From Bacteroidales bacterium (GTDB taxonomy: Bacteria > Bacteroidota > Bacteroidia > Bacteroidales > WCHB1-69), in assembly GCA_024400755.1 (NCBI GenBank), contig JAKSMG010000002.1, forward strand, positions 1 to 60,246: a DNA stretch of 60,246 nucleotides, read 5' to 3'. The notes under the pieces were generated by a model that ran no database searches, was not told where the DNA came from, and saw only the letters and a program-made list of their open reading frames with translations. This document shows, piece after piece, positions 16,440 through 25,215 of this stretch (position 1 is its first letter; every line of letters begins with the position of its first letter). Both the position numbers and the translations under genes were made by a program.

Positions 16440-18488
16440 TTATTTGTGTTTTTCTTTATATGCTTGAATACCGTATTTTAAGAACGACATATATTTGTCC
16501 ACGTCTTTTTCAAAATAGGTTGGACCAGCCAAGACAGAACCGTCGTGATCCACAACGAAATAGCAGGGTTGTGAATTTTCTTTATAGATAGTATTCTGAA
16601 TATACATATTTTTACCGCCTAACGTAGTGATAGGATCTCCGTCCTGGTCTAAAATCTGCTGATCTTTGGATAGTTGGATGTTTTTGTCATCCACGTACAA
16701 AGCGACAACGACAAATTCTTCGGCAAAAAGCTTACGCACTTGCGGGTCAATCCAAACGGCGTTTTCCACGTTACGGCAATTTACGCAGCCGTGACCTGTA
16801 AAGTCAATGAAAACAGGTTTGTTTTGTGCTTTGGCCACACGCAACGCCTGGTCGTAATCGAAGTAACCCTTGATGCCGTGCGGAAGGTCAAGCTGGTCGG
16901 CATACATAGCCGCTTCGCTTAAGCTAACGGTATTGCCGCTGACCGCTCCAGCTTCTTGGCGTACCACCTGATTAATGTCGAAGTCTTGGGTGGTCATAGG
17001 AGGCAGCCAGCCGGAAATGGCTTTCAAAGGTGCACCGAACATACCGGGAATCATATAGACTACGAAGGCCAGGTCAAGGATGGCGATGGCAAAACGCACG
17101 GGACTGTTTTGAACGGGCATATCGTCATCGTAAGGGAATTTGATTTTTCCCAACAGGTAAAGGCCCAGCAGTGAAAACAGCACAATCCAAATTGCCAGAT
17201 AGACTTCACGGTCAAGAATACCCCAGTGGTAAGTTTGATCGGGAACGTTGATGAATTTCAGGGCAAAGGCCAATTCTATAAAGGCCAGTACGACTTTCAT
17301 CGTGTTCATCCAGCCACCAGACTTTGGCATTTTCTTCAGCATACCAGGGAAGAAGGCAAACAGCGTGAAAGGGATGGCAATACCCAGTGAGAAACCTAAC
17401 ATACCGATGATGGGTTTGAGCAGAGAACCTCCAACGGAATTTAATGCCACGGCGCCGGCGATGGGCAAAGTGCAGGAGAAGGAAACCAATACGAGGGTTA
17501 ATGCCATAAAGAAGATGCCGATAACACCGCCGTTGTTTTCCATTTTGGCAGATTTGTTGACCCAACTGCTTGGAAGGGTGATTTCAAAATAGCCAAAGAA
17601 AGAAAGCGCGAAGATGATGAAAATGACGGCAAACAACAGGTTTGGAATCCAGTGCGTACTAAGAATGTTGGCGAAGTCAGGTCCGAAAATCAAAGACAGG
17701 ACAATGCCAAAAATGACATAAATGACGACAATGGAAAGACCGTACATCAAAGCGTAAAACTTGGCTTTGCTTCCCTGTTTCATAAAATAGGAAACGGTCA
17801 TAGGAATCATTGGAAATACGCAAGGCATCAGCAAACCGACGAGACCGCCTAAAAAAGCCATGATAAAGAATGAAAGCAGTGATTCCTCTTCAACAGGGGT
17901 GCCGTTGGCGGAATTTTCAATCGGGGCAATCGTCTCAGTTGGGGCGACGGTGCTGTCCGTTTGCGACTCCGATTCCGACTCCGATTCGTCTGTTTCCTCT
18001 TCTGTGGCAGCCGCGTCTGAACTTACCGCGTGATTGAAACCCTTGACGTCAAAATTAAATTTTTGGTCAATGGCGACGCAGCGACCTTCAATGCAGCATT
18101 GTCCTGCCAATTTTCCTTTGATGACAAAGTCTTCATTTTGGCAAATTTTGACTTTCTGCTTGAAAGTGACGCTCTTGATAAAGTAGCGGGATGTGTCGTC
18201 AAAAACAGGATCGTGATGAACAATGGGCTTTGGTTCAATGACTTTTCCCATTCGCTTGTAACTTTTCGAATCAGTAAAGTTGAATTCCAAAGGCATTTCC
18301 ATACCATTGTTATGGCTTTGTGCGTATAAATGCCAATTTTCTTTAATACTGGCTTTAAATTGCAATTCAGCAATGGAGTCGTTGACTTTGACTGTTTTGA
18401 AATCCCAACTTACGGGATTTTCTTGACCAAAGATACTGCTTGAAATCAACAGTATGGCACAAAGACTGAGGAGTACTTTTTTCATCAT
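16440..18488 (-). CDS. dsbD: Thiol:disulfide interchange protein DsbD
   Basis: A 682-residue membrane protein that carries electrons from cytosolic thioredoxin to the periplasm. Order: signal peptide, an N-terminal beta domain (about 25-150) with its Cys pair region (GQCCIEGRC), an acidic Glu/Ser linker (about 160-185), eight-helix CcdA-like core (about 205-475) with one Cys in MPCVFPMIP (about 216) and the second in SFSCTLPIAG (about 338), and a C-terminal thioredoxin domain with the CVNC active site (about 565). It leads the envelope cluster dsbD-lnt-namZ-PAP2. A TAnnTTTG box lies 46 bases upstream. Confidence 0.95.
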   Translation of the reverse strand: MMKKVLLSLCAILLISSSIFGQENPVSWDFKTVKVNDSIAELQFKASIKENWHLYAQSHNNGMEMPLEFNFTDSKSYKRMGKVIEPKPIVHHDPVFDDTSRYFIKSVTFKQKVKICQNEDFVIKGKLAGQCCIEGRCVAIDQKFNFDVKGFNHAVSSDAAATEEETDESESESESQTDSTVAPTETIAPIENSANGTPVEEESLLSFFIMAFLGGLVGLLMPCVFPMIPMTVSYFMKQGSKAKFYALMYGLSIVVIYVIFGIVLSLIFGPDFANILSTHWIPNLLFAVIFIIFALSFFGYFEITLPSSWVNKSAKMENNGGVIGIFFMALTLVLVSFSCTLPIAGAVALNSVGGSLLKPIIGMLGFSLGIAIPFTLFAFFPGMLKKMPKSGGWMNTMKVVLAFIELAFALKFINVPDQTYHWGILDREVYLAIWIVLFSLLGLYLLGKIKFPYDDDMPVQNSPVRFAIAILDLAFVVYMIPGMFGAPLKAISGWLPPMTTQDFDINQVVRQEAGAVSGNTVSLSEAAMYADQLDLPHGIKGYFDYDQALRVAKAQNKPVFIDFTGHGCVNCRNVENAVWIDPQVRKLFAEEFVVVALYVDDKNIQLSKDQQILDQDGDPITTLGGKNMYIQNTIYKENSQPCYFVVDHDGSVLAGPTYFEKDVDKYMSFLKYGIQAYKEKHK

Positions 18489-18533
18489 TTTTTATTTTTA
18501 TTTTATCATTATATCATATATAAATATAGCGGG

Positions 18534-18541
18534 CAAATTTA
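18534..18541 (-). promoter_or_regulatory. -7 box for dsbD
   Basis: CAAATTTA on the plus strand is TAAATTTG on the minus strand, an exact match to TAnnTTTG, 46 bases before the dsbD ATG. It probably drives the dsbD-lnt pair and perhaps namZ and the PAP2 gene. Confidence 0.65.
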
Positions 18542-18733
18542 CGTTAAAATTTTTAATTGATTGCTTTTTTGGAAGGAAAAAATAATCTAAAAATCATTTT
18601 TTCTTGGTATAGAAGTCCGTTGTTTGTTTTTGACCGAATAATATTTTCGTCATTTGTTAATTATGGGCATGTTCGGATCAAAAAATTCTAAATAAAAAAA
18701 ATACAAATATGCGATTTGATATTAAATATTGAT

Positions 18734-18741
18734 TATTTTTG
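18734..18741 (+). promoter_or_regulatory. -7 box for the 18775 membrane protein
   Basis: TATTTTTG, an exact match, 34 bases before the ATG. The rest of the 286-base divergent spacer back to dsbD is AT-rich; a weak inverted repeat is noted at 18630-18681. Confidence 0.65.
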
Positions 18742-18774
18742 CTTAATGATAAAAATTTTATATTCTTGTGCTAA

Positions 18775-19407
18775 ATGTCTGAAAATCAGTTGAAAAAGGA
18801 GAAGAAGTGGTTGTATTTCGCGCTGGGTTTGGTCGCGGGATTTGTTATTTGCGGTGCTTATTCGCTCATTAACCAGATGGTGCATAATAAGTCCCAATCG
18901 CTGACGCAGACTATTAAGCATATTTATCATCACGAGCCATCCAATGACACGCTTGTGAAGTATGTCAATTACGTCAAAAAATCTGCCCCTGATAAACAGG
19001 CCTTGTTAAAAGATTCTTTACGTATGGCTGCCGAAGCAGATGAAATGGATGAGGCGGAATTTTATATGGATGAAGATGAATTTGCTGATGACAATGTAGT
19101 TCTTGTTGATAAAATTATTGGCAAAAAAACGGTGAAAGTGCAGTTTAAGGATGACGATTTTAACGATATTCCTGCTTCAGACAATGATATTATCCATTTT
19201 GAAGTGCAACAATGGAATACCCCCATCAAAAATCGTATTTCCTATCACCGTGATAACAGCGTGGTGCAAATCAAGGGTTTGTCTATTGATAAAATTGCGA
19301 TTGTTTGCTATGACCGCCATTACTATTTGCATTATGCCGATCAATATTATTTGTTGGAAAATAACGAAGGTTTTCAAAAGATTGGACCGGCAGTGTCTTT
19401 CAAGTAA
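18775..19407 (+). CDS. Membrane-anchored protein of unknown function
   Basis: A 210-residue protein with a short Lys-rich cytosolic head, one transmembrane helix (residues about 13-31, LYFALGLVAGFVICGAYSL) and a periplasmic part. The first section is probably helical (residues 35-80), followed by a very acidic stretch (about 84-110, EMDEAEFYMDEDEFADD), then a beta-rich C-terminal domain of about 90 residues with an aromatic cluster (CYDRHYYLHYADQYYLL). I do not recognise a family. It is a lone gene with its own promoter, ending 12 bases before the convergent TPR gene. Confidence 0.75.
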   Translation: MSENQLKKEKKWLYFALGLVAGFVICGAYSLINQMVHNKSQSLTQTIKHIYHHEPSNDTLVKYVNYVKKSAPDKQALLKDSLRMAAEADEMDEAEFYMDEDEFADDNVVLVDKIIGKKTVKVQFKDDDFNDIPASDNDIIHFEVQQWNTPIKNRISYHRDNSVVQIKGLSIDKIAIVCYDRHYYLHYADQYYLLENNEGFQKIGPAVSFK

Positions 19408-19419
19408 AGTGATGTGGTT

Positions 19420-20310
19420 TTATTCCACTTCCAAATCCAATTCGTTTTCTTTCAAATATTCTTCTGCGTATTGAAGGTATTTTTTTTCCAAAGCGTAGTT
19501 TTGACGTTGGTGAGCGGCTTTGGCGATGGCAATGTACGATTCGTAAATTCCTGTCTTTGACCGTAAAATGCCGTGATAGTAGTCATCGTTGCAGTAGGCG
19601 GAAGGAATGTCGTGGCAGAATTCTTCCAGCAATTGAAACAAATCGATGGCGTAGGCCCCTTTGTCTATCTTGACCAATGAGTCGCCCGTGTTATAAACTT
19701 TATAGTAATATTCTGACGAAAATCGATAGATTTCGTTTTCCTGTTCTTCGCTAAGTTCGTTATTGTCGAAAAGGGCCTTGATGAGGGGAATGCAGTCTGC
19801 ATATTCTTCATCTTCAAATTTGATTTGTGCTTTAAGTAAGAGCGCGTTGACGTTGTGTTTGTTGTATTGAAGTGCTCGAGATAGATAGTAGTCGGCTTTT
19901 TCATTGTCGGCAAACATATAGTCAATGCGTGCCTTGCTGTAAAACAGTTCGTCAACGATTTGAATTTGCTCGGAAAAGATGGTCATTAGAGAATCTGCCT
20001 GAGCGAGTAATCGTAGCCCTTGCTTTTGCAATTTTTGTTTGTCTTTGCAATAGAAAAGTCGATCGTTGCCGTTTTCCTTGAGTTCGGTTAGTTCTTTGAG
20101 GCAATCTTGAAGAAAATAGTAGTGCAAGGTGATGAGTTCGGGGTCTTCACTGTCGAGTGAGGAAAGCCGTTGCTGAATATTATCCAATTGTGCCTGCGTG
20201 ACTGTGCAGGCATCTGACCACTGGGCTTGGCAGAAAAACCAATGTCCTAACAGAAATATTAAAAGAAAGGCGTTTTTTTTCACAAGAAAATTGTTATTCG
20301 TCTTCCTCAT
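19420..20310 (-). CDS. Secreted TPR-like protein of unknown function
   Basis: A 296-residue protein with a signal peptide (hydrophobic residues about 14-29, ending CQAQ) and an otherwise helical mature part. Repeated helix pairs such as ADYYLSRALQYNKHNVNALL and KKYLQYAEEYLKENELD resemble tetratricopeptide repeats (residues about 120-200 and 270-295). No catalytic motif. Its start overlaps the end of the thioredoxin-lipoprotein gene by 17 bases, so the two are translationally linked, and a periplasmic role alongside that thioredoxin is a reasonable inference. Confidence 0.75.
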   Translation of the reverse strand: MRKTNNNFLVKKNAFLLIFLLGHWFFCQAQWSDACTVTQAQLDNIQQRLSSLDSEDPELITLHYYFLQDCLKELTELKENGNDRLFYCKDKQKLQKQGLRLLAQADSLMTIFSEQIQIVDELFYSKARIDYMFADNEKADYYLSRALQYNKHNVNALLLKAQIKFEDEEYADCIPLIKALFDNNELSEEQENEIYRFSSEYYYKVYNTGDSLVKIDKGAYAIDLFQLLEEFCHDIPSAYCNDDYYHGILRSKTGIYESYIAIAKAAHQRQNYALEKKYLQYAEEYLKENELDLEVE

Positions 20311-20842
20311 CTAAAAATTTGTCAATCAACTTTTTCAAGTCTTTTTTGGACAAGGTTCCGTTGACGATGCCGGGTTGACTGTTGCGTTTGAAGAACAGCA
20401 GGGTTGGAATGCTGTATATATTAAAGGCAGCGGCGGTTTTGCCACACTTATCGGTATTGACTTTATAAACGATAAGCCTGCCTTGATATTCCTTGGCCAA
20501 TTCCACCAAGATGGGATGCATGGCACTGCAGGGTCTGCACCAGTCGGCATAAAAATCTACGATGCAAGGGGTGTTGCCTTTATATTGGAAACCCTTGTCA
20601 TTGTCGATATCTGTAATTTGAGCGGCAAATTCTTCGTCACTCAAAAAAATAATTTTTCCAGAAAGGTCTTCTTCAATGACTTGCTTTTCAACGGTGGGTG
20701 TTTGCGTAAAACGAGGGTCGTCCATAGCCATCGAAATGACCTTTTCCGTTTCAAAGTCGGTATCTTCTTCTTCTGTTTGCTTAGTATTACAACTTATTAA
20801 TAGTAATGACGATAAAATCAAAAAGAAAATGTTTTTCTTCAT
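20294..20842 (-). CDS. Thioredoxin-fold lipoprotein
   Basis: A 182-residue protein with a lipoprotein signal (LLLISC, lipidated Cys18) and a thioredoxin domain (about residues 68-178). The active site is YADWCRPCSAM (CRPC at 102-105) and a cis-Pro is visible in IYSIPTLLFF. The classical thioredoxin CGPC is changed to CRPC, which usually alters redox potential. It is expected to be membrane-tethered in the periplasm, reducing disulfides, and could take electrons from the DsbD encoded about 2 kb away. It lies 24 bases downstream of murD and overlaps the TPR gene by 17 bases. Confidence 0.9.
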   Translation of the reverse strand: MKKNIFFLILSSLLLISCNTKQTEEEDTDFETEKVISMAMDDPRFTQTPTVEKQVIEEDLSGKIIFLSDEEFAAQITDIDNDKGFQYKGNTPCIVDFYADWCRPCSAMHPILVELAKEYQGRLIVYKVNTDKCGKTAAAFNIYSIPTLLFFKRNSQPGIVNGTLSKKDLKKLIDKFLDEEDE

Positions 20843-20866
20843 TTTATGATAGAATTAAATTGATAT

Positions 20867-22243
20867 TTATTCGTGTCGGCGGATTTCGTCTTTAAATTTT
20901 CTTCCCCTAAATTCAAAATTCTTGAATTGGTCGTAGCTGGAGGCGGCTGGAGATAGTAGGCAGCTTTTCCCCTTTTCCGTTACCTGAAAGCAGTAATTGA
21001 CAATTTTGCCAAAGTCGTCTTCTTCCAAAACAGAATCGGGTAGAGGATACTTGCTTTCCCATTCTTGTTTGATACGGTGTCCGGCCGGTCCGGTAAAGAC
21101 AACGTGACAAACAGGGTTTTCATTCAAATAGTCAATGAGATGGTCGTAGGCAATGCCTCGGTCAAATCCACCTAAAATGAGCGTGTCGACATTTTTAAGG
21201 GCTTTGAGGGCCGCAATGGCGGCCTCTGGAATAGTGGAAATGCTGTCGTTGTAGAATTTGATGTTTTGAAAGGTGCCGACATACTCAATGCGGTGTTCCA
21301 AACCGTTGAATGTGGCCAAGTATTTCATTATATCCTCGTCGCTGACGCCATAATTTTTGACAGCCAAAATAGCTGCCATAATGTTGTTGTAATTATGTCT
21401 GCCTGGCAGATTATAGTAGTGACGTAGGTCGTATTCGCCAAGCAGTTCACCCTTCCGAACGTACATCAGATTGTCATCCATACAGTAACATCCCGTGTCA
21501 ATACTTTGTAAGCTACTGAATTTTAAAAAGTTGCGTTTATAATTGTGGCTTTTTATCTGATGGGGAATGTGTTCGTCTTCGTTGTTGTAAATGAGCGTGT
21601 CACTTTCTTGCTGAAATTTGGTGATGTTCATTTTGGCGAGTTGGTAGTTGCTCAAGGATTGAAAATGGTCAAGATGCTCCTGGAACATATTCAGCAGAAC
21701 GGCAATGTGTGGTGAAGTTTCGGAAAATTCCAGTTGGTGAGCGGACAGTTCCGCGACAATGATGGAATTTTCGTCCAGATCATCGATAATATTGAAAAAT
21801 GGGATGCCGATATTGCCAGCCAAAAACGTGTTGCCTCGACTATTGGAAAGCAGGTGATAAATCAGTGATGATGTGGTACTTTTACCTTTTGTTCCAGTAA
21901 CACCGATGACCTGTTGGCGGAATCCTTGTAAAAACAATTCGGTTTGCGAAGTAATGCGATAAGGATGGATAAAATAGTTGATGTTGTTCAAGTTCACGCC
22001 AGGTGTCTTGAAAATGAGGTCGTAGTCGTTGAGGTTTTGTGCATATTTGCTGCCAATGACAAATCGCAAGTGCTTGTCATTTTTAAATTCTTCAATATTG
22101 AGGGCTTCGCTACGGTCGGCGGCCACAATGTCCATTGAAGGAAAGTGCTTTCGGATAAATCGATAGGTGGAAACGCCTTCTCTTCCAAATCCTAAAATGA
22201 CAATCTTCTTGTTTTTGATCTGTTCTAAAATGACATCTATCAT
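20867..22243 (-). CDS. murD: UDP-N-acetylmuramoylalanine--D-glutamate ligase
   Basis: A 458-residue cytosolic Mur ligase adding D-glutamate to UDP-MurNAc-L-Ala. It shows an N-terminal Rossmann-like domain (VILGFGREGVSTYRF), the ATP-binding loop GVTGTKGKSTT (residues 114-124), the central AELSAHQLE, and the C-terminal domain motifs EHRIEYVGTF, NDSISTIPEA and SYDQFKNFEFRGRKF. It is isolated from the usual mra/mur/fts cluster and is followed by the thioredoxin lipoprotein and TPR genes. It starts 35 bases after the FN3 surface protein; I see no separate TAnnTTTG box between them. Confidence 0.96.
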   Translation of the reverse strand: MIDVILEQIKNKKIVILGFGREGVSTYRFIRKHFPSMDIVAADRSEALNIEEFKNDKHLRFVIGSKYAQNLNDYDLIFKTPGVNLNNINYFIHPYRITSQTELFLQGFRQQVIGVTGTKGKSTTSSLIYHLLSNSRGNTFLAGNIGIPFFNIIDDLDENSIIVAELSAHQLEFSETSPHIAVLLNMFQEHLDHFQSLSNYQLAKMNITKFQQESDTLIYNNEDEHIPHQIKSHNYKRNFLKFSSLQSIDTGCYCMDDNLMYVRKGELLGEYDLRHYYNLPGRHNYNNIMAAILAVKNYGVSDEDIMKYLATFNGLEHRIEYVGTFQNIKFYNDSISTIPEAAIAALKALKNVDTLILGGFDRGIAYDHLIDYLNENPVCHVVFTGPAGHRIKQEWESKYPLPDSVLEEDDFGKIVNYCFQVTEKGKSCLLSPAASSYDQFKNFEFRGRKFKDEIRRHE

Positions 22244-22278
22244 AATTCTGCGGTATCGTTGGCAAAAGTGATGAATAA

Positions 22279-25089
22279 CTATTTCTTGATAAATTTCTTG
22301 ATCGCAATGGCGTTGTCGTTGTCCAAGCGGATGAAGTACATACCGGAAGCAAGGGTGCTAACGTCAATTCTCGTGTGGGTATTGTTGATTTGAAGAGCTT
22401 GGACGAGTTGGCCGAAAGCATTGAAAATGGCTGCTTCTTTTACTTCGTGCTTATTCTGAATGGTTAAATCAATGTAGTTGTTGGCAGGATTGGGTTGAAT
22501 GCTGACGCAGTTGTTGAAATCGATAGGGTCAATACTTACATCTTCCAAGGTGGTAAAGCTGATGGTGGCATATTCGCTTTCGCTTTCTTCGCAAAGGGCC
22601 TGGACGCGAAAATCGTAAGTGCTGCTTTCTTCAAGGTTGTCAAAACTGAAGATATTGACGGTTTTGACATAATCGTGCCAGATGGTGTCGTTTTGTAATT
22701 TATAACCGACTTTCCAGCTGCTTTCGCTGCCGCCGGCTGTCCAGCTTGCCATAGCCGTATGTGCAGAAATATTGCTGATGGTCAAGTCCGTGGGCTTGTT
22801 GCATATTTCCGCTGGAGTAGTGAAACTATAAATTTCGGTCCAATCACTATTGCCGGAAGCACAAACTGCTTGAAGGATGACTTCGTAAGTTGTTTCGGAT
22901 TCAAGGTTGCTTAAGGAATAGCTGAACCCGGCAATGTTGTTCACGCTGGTCCAGTTTCCGTTTTCGGCACGCCATTGCAGGTTGACATTGTTGTTGTTGG
23001 CAACGTACCAACTGAGATCGGCAGTGCGATTGGTGATATTGTCTGCGGTGATGTTGTTGGGTATGTAGCAAAATGTAGAATCGGCTTCGCTAACGTTCAC
23101 GTCGTCAACACAGCAGGAGAAATAGGAATAGTGGTTGGCGTATTTCCAGTGAATGACAATGTAGGCATCGGCAGGAATGTTGGGAAGGGCGATGTAATCG
23201 AGGGTGTATTGGCTCATATTTTCCGTTGCGGGAACGTCTTCAAGGGAAACAAAGGTTGACATATCCGTGCTGGAAGTGGCATATCCAACCGAGAGAATGC
23301 CTTCTTCTTCATTTTCATATTGATACCAAAAACTTAAACTGGTCTTATTTAGTGCGGTAGAGAATTTTGGAAGAACAGTGTATGCGTCATCGCCGATGCT
23401 TCCCATCGTGAAGGTTAATGCCTGGGTACCGCTGTGCGGATAGCAGTATTCGGATGCGGTGCTCGTAATATGGGGTGCGGGGTAGTTCTCGCCTCTGGTG
23501 ATGGAAGTCCAACAAATCGGAACAATTCCCTCTTGGTTATAATTGGTACTGACGTATGATTCAAAATCTTCATTATAAGGAAGATTCATAATGGAACAGT
23601 CGGTGGTCGCATTCAAAACAGGGCTGTGTGGACTTTGGGAGTAGCTGTTACAATTGCTGAAAACGTAGAAGTCGTAGTTGGTGGCAGAACTTAAATCCGT
23701 TACTTCGTAAGGTTTGGTTGTGATGTTTTCGATGGTGTTTCCGCTTCCGTCACCGGGAATAAAACCAGCAGGACCATATTCAATGGTCCAGGAAGAGGCA
23801 CCATTTCGTTCGTTCCAATCGAGAGTTACGCTATGGTCGCTGATGCCGGTTGTAATAAGGTCGGTGGGATAAAGGCATTCCGAACTATTGCAATGACTGG
23901 TGAAGCTGAAAAACGCTTCATCTACTGGTAATGTGCTGCCATTGGCGCAAGCGTAGATTTCTTGACCAGACGGATTTAGAATTTCAAATCGTGCGTTTTC
24001 GGCATAGTCCCCCATTTCCCAACGTAAGCTGATTTGGCTTAAATCGCAGAAACCCACGACAACAGAGTCGGTAGAAGGTCCAACAGCGGGTTTTACGGTA
24101 TTGATTAACTGATCGTTGCTATAAACGTGGATTTTATTTCCAGTCCAACCGTAACCCAAATCGGCATGCAACACGAAAGTATAACCGCATTGGTCGGCGG
24201 TGTCGCAGACGAGGGTCGTGAAGGTGGCTGCTTCGCTGTATTCGCTTTCGCCGTCGTCGCAAATGGTTTTCACATAAACATCGTAAGTGAAATCATTTTG
24301 CAATCCGTTGATGGTTATGGGATTGGTAGTGTCTGTTATGGTAGTTCCCGTGCCAATGGCAAAGCCGGCGGGGCCATATTCAACGGTCCACTGGTTGGCT
24401 TCGGTCATATCAGTCCAGCTAATATCCGCAGAAGTGGCGTGGATGTTGGACGCATTGACGTGGAGTGGCTGGGTGCAACTTGGAATTCTTTCCAATGTGA
24501 GATTGTCGATTTTGCAGGTGGATGGGTCATAGGAATAGAATTGAAGTGAAATGTATTTGCCATTACCAGTGTAGTTGTTTAAGTTAATGGTAATATGTTC
24601 CCAAGTGTTGATATTGCTTGAACTGACAGCTCTTAAAAAATCTGTGTGTTGAGGATTTGTAGGATTATCAAGGGCATAGATTTCTAAAACGCCATATATT
24701 GAGGTTCGATAAACGTAGAAAGATAAAATGAGTTCATTAACGTTGATATCGTTGCCCAATGGAGGAAGGGTTGCCGTGTTGACGATGTAGTCGGATATCG
24801 TATTGAAATCCAATGAATACGGAGCACTGTAATAGTTTGCTTCAGAAACGAAAACAAAACTGCTCGGGTCTGTGGATTCGCGATACCAACATTCTGGAAA
24901 TCTGTTCATATCGCTAATACCGGTGTAATCAGTTTCGTCAAAATTGGTAAACCAGGGAAGGTTGTAAAGGTGAATGGAGTCGCAGGTTCTAAACGTGTTG
25001 TCAATGAGGTTTTGGGCTTTTGCGTTTTGTGAAAAAATACTCGAACCGAGGATTCCTAAAAGGCAGAAAATGAGGAAGAATCTTTTCAT
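22279..25089 (-). CDS. Large T9SS-exported FN3/adhesin-type surface protein
   Basis: A 936-residue protein with signal peptide (MKRFFLIFCLLGILGSSIFS). Two regions look like choice-of-anchor/cleaved-adhesin domains, each starting with a NLPxxxxFE-type strand (NLPWFTNFDE near residue 43 and NLPYNEDFES near 505). Between and after them lie about five fibronectin type III modules, recognisable from TADLSW, ATNYDFYV, TSADISWTD and WTVEYGPAGF-type strands. The C-terminal 75 residues form a type A T9SS sorting domain (VSIQPNPANNYIDL ... GMYFIRLDND ... KKFIKK). It is expected to be attached to the surface or secreted. Ligand unknown. Confidence 0.9.
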   Translation of the reverse strand: MKRFFLIFCLLGILGSSIFSQNAKAQNLIDNTFRTCDSIHLYNLPWFTNFDETDYTGISDMNRFPECWYRESTDPSSFVFVSEANYYSAPYSLDFNTISDYIVNTATLPPLGNDINVNELILSFYVYRTSIYGVLEIYALDNPTNPQHTDFLRAVSSSNINTWEHITINLNNYTGNGKYISLQFYSYDPSTCKIDNLTLERIPSCTQPLHVNASNIHATSADISWTDMTEANQWTVEYGPAGFAIGTGTTITDTTNPITINGLQNDFTYDVYVKTICDDGESEYSEAATFTTLVCDTADQCGYTFVLHADLGYGWTGNKIHVYSNDQLINTVKPAVGPSTDSVVVGFCDLSQISLRWEMGDYAENARFEILNPSGQEIYACANGSTLPVDEAFFSFTSHCNSSECLYPTDLITTGISDHSVTLDWNERNGASSWTIEYGPAGFIPGDGSGNTIENITTKPYEVTDLSSATNYDFYVFSNCNSYSQSPHSPVLNATTDCSIMNLPYNEDFESYVSTNYNQEGIVPICWTSITRGENYPAPHITSTASEYCYPHSGTQALTFTMGSIGDDAYTVLPKFSTALNKTSLSFWYQYENEEEGILSVGYATSSTDMSTFVSLEDVPATENMSQYTLDYIALPNIPADAYIVIHWKYANHYSYFSCCVDDVNVSEADSTFCYIPNNITADNITNRTADLSWYVANNNNVNLQWRAENGNWTSVNNIAGFSYSLSNLESETTYEVILQAVCASGNSDWTEIYSFTTPAEICNKPTDLTISNISAHTAMASWTAGGSESSWKVGYKLQNDTIWHDYVKTVNIFSFDNLEESSTYDFRVQALCEESESEYATISFTTLEDVSIDPIDFNNCVSIQPNPANNYIDLTIQNKHEVKEAAIFNAFGQLVQALQINNTHTRIDVSTLASGMYFIRLDNDNAIAIKKFIKK

Positions 25090-25124
25090 AATAATATATA
25101 TACATTTAATTTAATGTTCTGTTG

Positions 25125-25132
25125 CAAAATTA
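25125..25132 (-). promoter_or_regulatory. -7 box for the FN3 surface protein
   Basis: CAAAATTA on the plus strand reads TAATTTTG on the minus strand, an exact TAnnTTTG match 36 bases before the ATG. It may also supply murD and the two genes after it. Confidence 0.6.
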
Positions 25133-25215
25133 CATATTTATTTTGATATGGCAAACACTGATGAAACTTATGTTTGATAATAGTTTTTTTCTAATGATGA
25201 AAAGACATTGGCTTC

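Noticed and set aside
18630-18681. Inverted repeat TTGACCGAA / TTCGGATCAA in the dsbD upstream spacer
   Set aside because: Nine pairs with a bulge and a loop of over 30 bases; weak and not placed at a promoter element, so not called as an operator.
19408-19440. Hairpin GTGG/CCAC between convergent genes as terminator
   Set aside because: Only a 4-bp stem, overlapping the end of the minus-strand coding sequence, without a U-tract.
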